Assembly (NCBI GenBank): GCA_030613125.1 | Contig: JAUWMO010000003.1 | Coordinates: forward strand, 1-33,895 | Reading direction: 5' to 3' | Length of the DNA: 33,895 nucleotides | Source: Bacteroidota bacterium | GTDB lineage: Bacteria; Bacteroidota; Bacteroidia; Bacteroidales; VadinHA17 | Shown: positions 1 through 8,216 of the stretch, piece after piece | Position numbering within the stretch: the stretch's first letter is position 1 | Layout: each line of letters opens with the position of its first letter | Program-made: the position numbers and the translations under genes | Notes under the pieces: generated by a model | Told to the model about the DNA's origin: nothing | Seen by the model: the letters and a program-made list of their open reading frames with translations, nothing else | Databases searched by the model: none

Positions 1-164
1 CAGGGAACTACCGCGCCGGTGCCACACTCTGACGATTCAGAATTATAATAAGCCAGGTGTGGGTAAATGCCACTGATATTTACCGGTTTTTCCGGTTTTT
101 TATCGGGTGCCTGACATGAAATAAAAAAGATTAAAACTCCAGTGAATAAAAAATTGATTTTCAT
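1..164 (-). CDS. Secreted lipoprotein, N-terminal part only (runs off left edge)
   Basis: Minus-strand ATG at 164 gives MKINFLFTGVLIFFISCQAPDKKPEKPVNISGIYPHLAYYNSESSECGTGAVVP, with a lipobox-like ISC; open to the window edge. Confidence 0.7.
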   Translation of the reverse strand, partial: MKINFLFTGVLIFFISCQAPDKKPEKPVNISGIYPHLAYYNSESSECGTGAVVP

Positions 165-358
165 TGTTTTATTATATCTGTAATTTTAACTCATTTTCTA
201 CACTTCAAAAATACAACGATTTGTCAGACAAGACTATACGGGAATAAAAAAATTCTTTGGCACTACGTTTTTTGAAAATCATATGATTCCAAATCGTGAG
301 TCATTATTATTATAAAGATAAGATTTTTAATATTGGAACTAACTGTAGAAGAAAAGTC

Positions 359-543
359 AGACTAAATAGTGCTCGCAAGAAAACTCCAATTGCTGCGTTA
401 CGCTCGCCCGAAAATTGGTCATCCGTCAGCCGACGGACTCTCAATTTTCAGACTTCGCATCCCTGATAGCTATCGGGATGCACTTGAAGTTTTCTTATCA
501 AGCACTTTTGCAAAATGCAAGTTTTCTTGCAGAGACTAAATAG
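359..543. mobile_element. MITE-like non-coding element (370-532) with 11-bp direct flanking repeats AGACTAAATAG
   Basis: AGACTAAATAG at 359-369 and 533-543; terminal inverted repeats CTCGCAAGAAAACT (left) and CTGCAAGAAAACT (reverse complement of right end); no ORF. Confidence 0.65.
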
Positions 544-793
544 AAAATAAGTAACGGTTATCAAAGTTTTATATAAATTTGTTGATAGAGAGACATTAAG
601 CACCTAATACCATGAAAATACTTTCAACAAATATCAGTACTTGAAACTTGTATTGAAATTAATACATAATGATTGTATATCAATAAACAATTTTGAACTT
701 AGTCACGCTGCAAGCGTGGCGATCTTCCCGATTTTCGGGAAACGAAGTGAGTAAATTCCTATACATTAAAATAATATATTAAAATCGTATGAA

Positions 794-2068
794 ATGAAAA
801 AACTAATTTTTATTTTGTTTGTGTTATCGAATGTTGCTTATGCACAGTATGAAGATTTTAAAATTGATGCTCTCCTTACTCCAAAGCATAAAGGAGTTGT
901 AATTACTGTCGGAGGGGAACAGGCTGATATTCATGGATTTTCAAATGAGTCCATTCAATTGGCTGTGAATGCTTTGCCAGTTGAAGGCGGTACGGTAAAA
1001 CTAAATGCAGGTATTTTCGAACTGAAAGATGCTGTACGTCTCCGGTCTAATGTAAAATTGATTGGATCAGGCCCTGCTACTATTTTGAAACGAGCTGAGG
1101 GTTTCAAATCAAGGCTGATTGATGATGCCGATATTGGGGAACTTAAGTTGATGGTGGAAGATGCTTCAGGTTTTGAGGCTGGTATGAGTGTACAGATATG
1201 GGATGAGCACTGGTCATCTTGTTGGAATGTGTCTGCCGGTGCTATTACTGACATCGCAGAAAATATACTTTATATTGATAGCTATCTGGTCAGGGATTAT
1301 CGTGCCGACAAGAATGGATGGGTTTCTAATGCCGGTTCAGGAGTCTTGATAAAAGATGCTGAAAATGTTTTTGTATCAGATTTTGTAATAGATGGAAATA
1401 AAGAACATCATGAGTCGGTGGATGGGTGCAATGGAGGTGGTGTTGCAATTTTCAAATCAAGAAATGTAACCATTGACAAAATTCATGTAAAAGATTTTAA
1501 CGGTGAGGGTATAACCTGGCAAATCACTGAAAATATTACCGTGCAAAATTGCGAGATCGAGGGTTCTGCCAATATGGGTATGCATCCCGGTACCGGATCT
1601 CCCAAATCAAGGATTCTGAATAATAACAGCCATCATAATTCCGTTGACGGCATGTTTATTTGCTGGCGCGTTCATCACAGCGTTGTAAAGGGCAATCAAT
1701 TTCACCATAATGGCAGGTATGGAATATGTACAGGCCATAAAGATACCGATGTTATTTTTGAGGATAATCATATTTTTGAAAATGGTAGCGATGGCGTAAA
1801 TCTCCGGAATGAAAATTCGCGAAATTCACCTCATCATAATACATTTACAAATAATTTAATCGAAAATAACGGCCAAAAAGGGGAGGGTTATGGCTTTGCT
1901 ATTTATAGTGCCCCGCAATACCTGGTAATAAAAGATAATACTATTCGTGATACGGGCAAAGGAACTCAAAAAGCCGGAGTTTTTCTTCGAAATGATGCCC
2001 CGGAAGTAACGATAGAAGGCAACAAAATAAGCGGTCATGTGAAGGGCAATGTGATTGAAGAAAAGTAA
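794..2068 (+). CDS. Secreted right-handed parallel beta-helix protein (pectate-lyase-like fold)
   Basis: Signal peptide MKKLIFILFVLSNVAYAQ; repeated beta-helix rungs such as NNSHHNSVDGMFI, GNQFHHNGRYGI, DNHIFENGSDGVNLR. Confidence 0.8.
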   Translation: MKKLIFILFVLSNVAYAQYEDFKIDALLTPKHKGVVITVGGEQADIHGFSNESIQLAVNALPVEGGTVKLNAGIFELKDAVRLRSNVKLIGSGPATILKRAEGFKSRLIDDADIGELKLMVEDASGFEAGMSVQIWDEHWSSCWNVSAGAITDIAENILYIDSYLVRDYRADKNGWVSNAGSGVLIKDAENVFVSDFVIDGNKEHHESVDGCNGGGVAIFKSRNVTIDKIHVKDFNGEGITWQITENITVQNCEIEGSANMGMHPGTGSPKSRILNNNSHHNSVDGMFICWRVHHSVVKGNQFHHNGRYGICTGHKDTDVIFEDNHIFENGSDGVNLRNENSRNSPHHNTFTNNLIENNGQKGEGYGFAIYSAPQYLVIKDNTIRDTGKGTQKAGVFLRNDAPEVTIEGNKISGHVKGNVIEEK

Positions 2069-2154
2069 ATAATCATTACTGCAACAACTTAAAAAATATT
2101 AAATTTGATTTCTCTGACTGTGAAACCTCCCAACGAAGAAAAACTTAAATTGTA

Positions 2155-4821
2155 ATGAGTAAAAGTAAAACAATCGCCTTATTTATCCTGCTTTTTACAT
2201 TGAGCAGCATCTTTGTATCAGCCCAAAAACCTGATAACTTCAAGTATGAGGGCGGAGATGTACAACCACTCAAAAATGTGGTTCGAAATGAAAATCAATT
2301 CAATGGTTATACCAATTACTGGCATGATACCTACAATAACTGGTACCGGTATGGGAACCTGTTTAAAATGGTAATTTATGATTTAGAGAAGACCATCATG
2401 CAAAGCAAGGTGGATATTGCTGAAGATATGGGGATACCCGGGCTGGTGATGCAGGAGGGGTTTATAAGTGGTTTATTGTCAGAGCAATATATTTCATTAG
2501 ACCAGCCATCTGTTGAAGAATTGGAAAGTGATCTCAAAAAGGGGAATGTTCTTGTTTTTGTTGATCCAGGCTCAGATGTTGGCGAAAAAGTCAGTGCAAA
2601 GTTGCCACAAAATATTTGGCCTGATAAACTGAAGAGTCATCAATATAATTCACCAGATCTTGTGATGGCAAATGCTTTTTATCTTGAACATGGTGATAAA
2701 AAATTATTTGTAGTTAGTTCAATAGAAAAAAATACACGTAATAAAATAAAAGGCCAAATCAACAACACAATAGAAATAATTAAAAAGTTTGATTTGTTTA
2801 AAGGCTGGTTTGGAGTTGAGACCTTGCTCAAAAGTGTAACATGTACAAAAGGACATCCATTAGAGGTTATCGGAGCAGGTATGAATGAAGGAAACAGTTG
2901 GTTTGTATTTAATGGCTACATGGATTTTCTGGCAAAAAACGAACTTGACAGGTGGATGAAGCAAGTGAAACTTCCTGTTATAACCGATGTAGGATTCTGG
3001 CCTATTTTCGGATGCAGGGATTATGACGGATTGCAGGTAGAGAGCATGTTCACCACGGAATCGTGGATTGATTATGCCCTGGAAAAGGGAGGATATGTAT
3101 TTCGTCAGGTTTGGGATACTGCAGCCGACCCGTATAATTATGATGGTTATTTAGCCTCTGAAGGAAACAAGGAGCAAATTGACAATGAGAATGTTCCATT
3201 TATTTTAAGAACAGGAAAGTTGGATGAAGATGCACTATCAAGTATGGTACTTTTTATAGAGAAAGGCCGGACTTTAACCCGGGAATCTATGTGGGAGGCC
3301 ATCCTTGACCGGCGTGAGGTTGGAGTTTTGGAACAGGGAAAAATGATGGGACCGGCATTGTACCGGAATGCCGTGCAAATGATGTTACTTGACAGAACAT
3401 TTCTTGAAGAATATTTTGGAGACCGCATCAACCTGGAGGCCATTGTTGAAGGCTATGAATTGCAGGTGACAATTACAAATACCTCAGCAAGTTCTGTGTC
3501 AGGAACTTTGGAAATTTCACTTCCCTCTGATTTGAAAGTAAAAGGTAATTCATCGGTTTCTATAAACCTCCCATCAGGAAGTTCAAAAACCCAGCATTTC
3601 ACTTTGCAGCCTGGAGCAGAGGCCATGGACTATACAAATCCTGTCGCAGTACATTACAAATGGAATGGAAAAAAGAAAAGTACACTGACTATTCTGGATT
3701 TACCGCCGGCCATTTCAGTACAACGCCTTTTATATGCTCATGCCCCTCAGGTAAGTTATCCGGTAACGATCCATAACTTCACCGGTAAATCTTCTTTCCC
3801 TGTAAAAGTTCAGGTAGTGGATGCTGATAATGAAAAGAAGGTAATTTATAAAACAAGTCAACCCTGTCAGACCGGAACAGGTACTTTTAAGGATATGTTG
3901 TTTGAGTTGGATGTGCCTGCCGGGAATTATAAAGTTAAGGTGTCTACCCTGGGAATTGATTATATCTCACAACTGGGTGTCGGCAAAGCAGAAGGAGCGC
4001 CTTACGCCTATGAGCTTGATTTAAACAACGATGGTGTCATGGAGTACCGTATGGAAAACGACAGTGTACAGATCACGCTTCTGGCGACTGGTGCAAGAGT
4101 AATTGAATATATTGTTAAGAGCCGTAACGATAATGTCCTTTTCAAACACTGGCCTGAGAAAGCCATTGATGATAAGCGCCCTTTCCGAAAAAGAGGCTAT
4201 TATCCATATGGAGGGTTTGAGGATTTTCTCGGGCAGGCCAGTATGGAAACTCACCAGGTTTATGAAGCTGAAATTGTTAAAAAGGATGGCGATTATGTCC
4301 GGGTCAGGATGTGGACATATTATTTTGGCAACAAGCTGGAAAAGACATTCACCCTTTATGGGAATTCGCCTTTACTTGAAGTCCGTTATGCCCTGACATT
4401 TAAAAATCCGGAAGCCAATGTATTGGGTCCCCAGCCGATCCTCGAACTGGGACGAAAACACTGGACTGAAGATGTTTTTATAATTCCGGAGTTGGATGGC
4501 TTACATGAATACCGCATGAAGCCTGAAAAATATTTTGGTCGGTTATTTTTCCCGAAGGAAGGTTGGAATGCAGGCTATGATACTAAGGAAGACATTACTT
4601 TTGTTGGGGCTTTTCCTGTTGATCAACCATTGTTTCTTCACATGTGGATGAACCATCCCGATAATAATGATGCCCATCATTATTATGCTGAGTTTCAGCC
4701 ATGGACACCCATATTTCAAAAAAGTACCATGTATTTTTCCTACTATATTTGGGGAGCTGGTGGACCATGGGAGAACGGAGTGAGAGCTTTAAGAGAGAGG
4801 AATTTGATTACCACGAGATAA
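2155..4821 (+). CDS. Large secreted protein of unknown family; C-terminal part looks like a beta-sandwich carbohydrate-active domain
   Basis: 888-aa ORF with signal peptide; aromatic-rich segments (NYWHDTYNNWYRYGNLFK, MYFSYYIWGAGGPW); no family motif I recognise. Confidence 0.75.
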   Translation: MSKSKTIALFILLFTLSSIFVSAQKPDNFKYEGGDVQPLKNVVRNENQFNGYTNYWHDTYNNWYRYGNLFKMVIYDLEKTIMQSKVDIAEDMGIPGLVMQEGFISGLLSEQYISLDQPSVEELESDLKKGNVLVFVDPGSDVGEKVSAKLPQNIWPDKLKSHQYNSPDLVMANAFYLEHGDKKLFVVSSIEKNTRNKIKGQINNTIEIIKKFDLFKGWFGVETLLKSVTCTKGHPLEVIGAGMNEGNSWFVFNGYMDFLAKNELDRWMKQVKLPVITDVGFWPIFGCRDYDGLQVESMFTTESWIDYALEKGGYVFRQVWDTAADPYNYDGYLASEGNKEQIDNENVPFILRTGKLDEDALSSMVLFIEKGRTLTRESMWEAILDRREVGVLEQGKMMGPALYRNAVQMMLLDRTFLEEYFGDRINLEAIVEGYELQVTITNTSASSVSGTLEISLPSDLKVKGNSSVSINLPSGSSKTQHFTLQPGAEAMDYTNPVAVHYKWNGKKKSTLTILDLPPAISVQRLLYAHAPQVSYPVTIHNFTGKSSFPVKVQVVDADNEKKVIYKTSQPCQTGTGTFKDMLFELDVPAGNYKVKVSTLGIDYISQLGVGKAEGAPYAYELDLNNDGVMEYRMENDSVQITLLATGARVIEYIVKSRNDNVLFKHWPEKAIDDKRPFRKRGYYPYGGFEDFLGQASMETHQVYEAEIVKKDGDYVRVRMWTYYFGNKLEKTFTLYGNSPLLEVRYALTFKNPEANVLGPQPILELGRKHWTEDVFIIPELDGLHEYRMKPEKYFGRLFFPKEGWNAGYDTKEDITFVGAFPVDQPLFLHMWMNHPDNNDAHHYYAEFQPWTPIFQKSTMYFSYYIWGAGGPWENGVRALRERNLITTR

Positions 4822-4859
4822 TACATTAAATCAGTTCACTAACTGAAAACAAAATACTT

Positions 4860-6680
4860 ATGAAAAAGCACCTCTTTTATTTCTTAAACATCTTTATCCT
4901 TTTATTTATTACTGCACTAGGTTTTGGCAAAGGAGATAAAAATAAGGAATTGATAATTCACAAACTCGAACTGGGTTACCCATGTCCTGCCATACCTTTT
5001 TATCATTTTATTGCCGAAATACATTTACCCCAGGCTTCAATAATTGAAGTTGAGACAGCAGTAAATAATAAAATGCTTCGCTTCACAGACTTGCATAGGG
5101 CTGATGATATCACCGATATGAGCAGACCGGCTTTAAGCCATCGCCCCCCATCAGGCTATGGATTATCACAGGACGGAACTTTATATAAAAATCCCCATAT
5201 AGTTGGTTGGGTTATGTGGGAACCAAGTGAAAAATATGAGATCCGCGTTAAGGTCCGAATAAAGAAAAATATTCACGGTTCAAAAGATGATGTATATTTG
5301 ACTGCTACCAGAACTCTAACTGCACCAACAGGAGTCCCGGTTTTTGACAAAGCCTGGAAGAACTATAAAGCTCTGGTAATTTCTGAAACGGCAGGATTGG
5401 ATCGTAAGGAAGAACCCGTTGAGGTTTTACTTCCCTTTTACCCCGATGAGGCACAACATCTCACTCGTGAAGTGCGGGTTGTATCTGTTGATCCGGAGAC
5501 CTATGCTTTAACAGAAGTACCCAGCCAGGTTTACGATATTAAAAGATTCCTGAAAGAAGATGATCTTGCTCCGGATGATAACGGAAATCCCACTCGTGAA
5601 ATCCCCCTTTGGATGCCTACGGTCACTGCACGTGTTGCATTTCTTGCTGATGTACCGGCAAAATCAAGCAAGGTATTTTTAGTTTATTACAATAATGAGG
5701 ATGCCATTGCCAAAATGTATAAAACCGATCTTCGGGTACAGGGAGAGGCTCCCGGACTCAAAATTGATAACAGTATCTATTCAATTGTATTGCATCCAAA
5801 TTCGGGCCATTTGGATCAAATTACACTGAAAAGTAAACCTCAAACACCATTGTTTCACAGAATGGAAACAAATGGAGCAATACACTGGAATCCGGGTGCT
5901 TATACACCGCCCCGCCCCTGGACCCATACTGCTGACTGGAAGCCTCCTAAACATATAAAATTCATGGCTGGTCCTATAATCTCAACTGCTGAAATGTGGG
6001 ATCACTTAAGGGAACTCCCGGAAGTAGATGCCTCTGTACGTTATGAGTTTTATCCGGGTTTACCTTATTTTGTCAGTACTACAACAATGAGAATAAACAA
6101 AAGGATTGATTGTATCGCACTTCGAAATGGGGAAATTGTATTTAAACGTGAGCAGATGACTCATGCTGCCTGGTATGATGTTATTAGTGATAGTGTCATT
6201 GTATATGATGTAACTAAAATGCCTGACCTTACCGATCTGTTCATGGAGGCTGATGTTCCCTGGATTACGTTTTACAATGAAGAAACCGGGATTGGGTTTT
6301 GTGGTATCCAGCTAAGCTATGCCAACGCAGGACTGGAATCAAAACCACGATTGCTTAATCCATATATGTACATTGTTGGAGGGCCATGGATCTATTGGGC
6401 GCGTGCATTGTCTTTAAGTTTTTTATCATCGAATATGCAACAGGTAATTCCTGCTTTAAAAGGTAATTTCTTTGCAGAGAAATGGGCCTACCTTACTTAC
6501 GAGATTGATAAGGGCGCAACACCATATAAACCAATCCTTGATTGGCAAAAACGCCTGACCAATCCTTTGCGGGTTCGCCTGGTTGAAGAGGTAGATGAAC
6601 GGGTATCCAGGACTGTTCACGAAATATATATTGATGAGGGCAAAAGTGGCTGGGAAGACCGGGAAACTGGCAGACACTAA
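4860..6680 (+). CDS. Secreted protein of unknown family, possibly carbohydrate-active
   Basis: 606-aa ORF with signal peptide, 38 nt downstream of the previous gene on the same strand; motifs METNGAIHWNPGAYTPPRPW and YIVGGPWIYWARALS. Confidence 0.75.
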   Translation: MKKHLFYFLNIFILLFITALGFGKGDKNKELIIHKLELGYPCPAIPFYHFIAEIHLPQASIIEVETAVNNKMLRFTDLHRADDITDMSRPALSHRPPSGYGLSQDGTLYKNPHIVGWVMWEPSEKYEIRVKVRIKKNIHGSKDDVYLTATRTLTAPTGVPVFDKAWKNYKALVISETAGLDRKEEPVEVLLPFYPDEAQHLTREVRVVSVDPETYALTEVPSQVYDIKRFLKEDDLAPDDNGNPTREIPLWMPTVTARVAFLADVPAKSSKVFLVYYNNEDAIAKMYKTDLRVQGEAPGLKIDNSIYSIVLHPNSGHLDQITLKSKPQTPLFHRMETNGAIHWNPGAYTPPRPWTHTADWKPPKHIKFMAGPIISTAEMWDHLRELPEVDASVRYEFYPGLPYFVSTTTMRINKRIDCIALRNGEIVFKREQMTHAAWYDVISDSVIVYDVTKMPDLTDLFMEADVPWITFYNEETGIGFCGIQLSYANAGLESKPRLLNPYMYIVGGPWIYWARALSLSFLSSNMQQVIPALKGNFFAEKWAYLTYEIDKGATPYKPILDWQKRLTNPLRVRLVEEVDERVSRTVHEIYIDEGKSGWEDRETGRH

Positions 6681-6752
6681 TTTTTTTAAATTACTCTTTC
6701 CTTTCAGACTTTATAAATTGGAATTGCTATCCAACATAAATATATAATTAAA

Positions 6753-8090
6753 ATGAAAAAAAAATTTAATCGTAGGGATTTTATGAAAATCACTACTGCC
6801 GTGGCCGGAGGCTATGTGTTTTCCCATTTAGGAATGGCCCAATCATATCTGAATGAAGAAAAATCTCTCCGTATAGGTTTTGTAGGAGTTGGCGACCGCG
6901 GTTCTTATCATCTTGATGCGGCACTTGGCATTGAAGGAGTTGTCGTTCCGGCTGTTTGTGATATAAAAGATGCTCATCTGTACCGCGCAAAAAGATGGGT
7001 TGAAGATTCCGGGCAACCAACTCCAGCTTTATACGGGAAATCCGATACAGATTTCGTGAGAATGTGTGAGCAGGAAGATCTGGATGTTGTTATATGCTCA
7101 ACTTCATGGAAATGGCATGCGCCGGTATGTCTGGCTGCCATGAAAAACGGGAAACACGCGGTTAGTGAAGTTCCCATTATTCTTACTCTCGACGAAGCCT
7201 GGGAAGTTGTGGAAACTTCTGAGAAAACAGGCAAGTGGGCAACCCTGGCTCTTGAACAGGCATTGCTTGAATCGCATTATGCTATGGCTGTTTTGAATAT
7301 GATACAGCAGGGTGTATTTGGTAATATAATACATATTGTAGGCGGTTATGTGCATGATCTCAGGATGGTAAAGTTTAATCCTGAAGCGGAACCCTGGCGG
7401 TTGCAACATTCTGTTGACCGAAACGGAAACCTTTACCCTGATCACCCCATGAATAAGATCATTGCCATGATGGACATAAATCATGGTGACAGGTTGGATT
7501 ATCTTGTTTCTGTGAGTTCAGGCGCCGCCATGCTCAATGAATATGCTGAACAATATTATGGGAATGCTCATCCTTACGCCACGCAAAAAATGACCCAGGG
7601 TGATACCAATGTAAGCCTTATGCGTACAGTTAAAGGCAAACTCATTACATTGAATTTTGACACCAATACACCTCATCCAAGAGGCATTTTTAAAGTTCAG
7701 GGAACCAAAGGAGCTTTTATACAGGGCAGCGGACTAGGTTCCCATGTGTATATTGATGGTATAAGTCCTGAATCACATCAATGGGAAGACTCCGAAAAGT
7801 GGTTACAGGAATACCAGCACCCACTGGTAAAAAATTATAACCCTGCCCCAAGAAAAAATGCTATCCGGGGACATGGAAGCCAGGGAAAAGTAACGCCACT
7901 GACCTGGCACCTGCTTGTAAAAGCCCTTCGTGAGGATAAAATGCCATTTTTTAATGTTTATGATTCTGTAACAAGCAGCGCTGTTTCCCCATTATCCGAA
8001 ATGTCAGTGGCCAATAAAGGCCAGTCGGTATCTTTTCCTGATTTTACAAGAGGTGAATGGGAAAAGCAGCCACCTATAAGTTTCATTTAA
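6753..8090 (+). CDS. Tat-signal Gfo/Idh/MocA-family protein, GH109-like
   Basis: RRDFMK twin-arginine motif; Rossmann GFVGVGDRGSYH; EVPIILTLDEAW, YPDHPMNK and HGDRLDYLVSVSS resemble GH109 alpha-N-acetylgalactosaminidase motifs. Confidence 0.85.
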   Translation: MKKKFNRRDFMKITTAVAGGYVFSHLGMAQSYLNEEKSLRIGFVGVGDRGSYHLDAALGIEGVVVPAVCDIKDAHLYRAKRWVEDSGQPTPALYGKSDTDFVRMCEQEDLDVVICSTSWKWHAPVCLAAMKNGKHAVSEVPIILTLDEAWEVVETSEKTGKWATLALEQALLESHYAMAVLNMIQQGVFGNIIHIVGGYVHDLRMVKFNPEAEPWRLQHSVDRNGNLYPDHPMNKIIAMMDINHGDRLDYLVSVSSGAAMLNEYAEQYYGNAHPYATQKMTQGDTNVSLMRTVKGKLITLNFDTNTPHPRGIFKVQGTKGAFIQGSGLGSHVYIDGISPESHQWEDSEKWLQEYQHPLVKNYNPAPRKNAIRGHGSQGKVTPLTWHLLVKALREDKMPFFNVYDSVTSSAVSPLSEMSVANKGQSVSFPDFTRGEWEKQPPISFI

Positions 8091-8104
8091 AAAACTAACT
8101 AAAC

Positions 8105-8183
8105 AACTATGCACTGAAGGTACATAGGTTTAAATATGAACACGAATGAAATTCGTTTAAAATTGCAATGAAATTGCATAGTT
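8105..8183. repeat. Intergenic imperfect inverted repeat
   Basis: AACTATGCA (8105-8113) and TGCATAGTT (8175-8183) enclosing small palindromes CGAATGAAATTCG and GCAATGAAATTGC. Confidence 0.5.
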
Positions 8184-8216
8184 TCAACTAACAACTTAGA
8201 CCAATAAGCTATTCCT

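Noticed and set aside
955-1254. Minus-strand ORF inside the beta-helix gene
   Set aside because: Antisense to a convincing coding region; no recognisable protein features. Same reasoning applies to the other antisense ORFs within 2155-12070.
4103-4396. Alternative-frame + strand ORF within the 888-aa gene
   Set aside because: Fully overlaps a well-supported reading frame; no start context or domain features.
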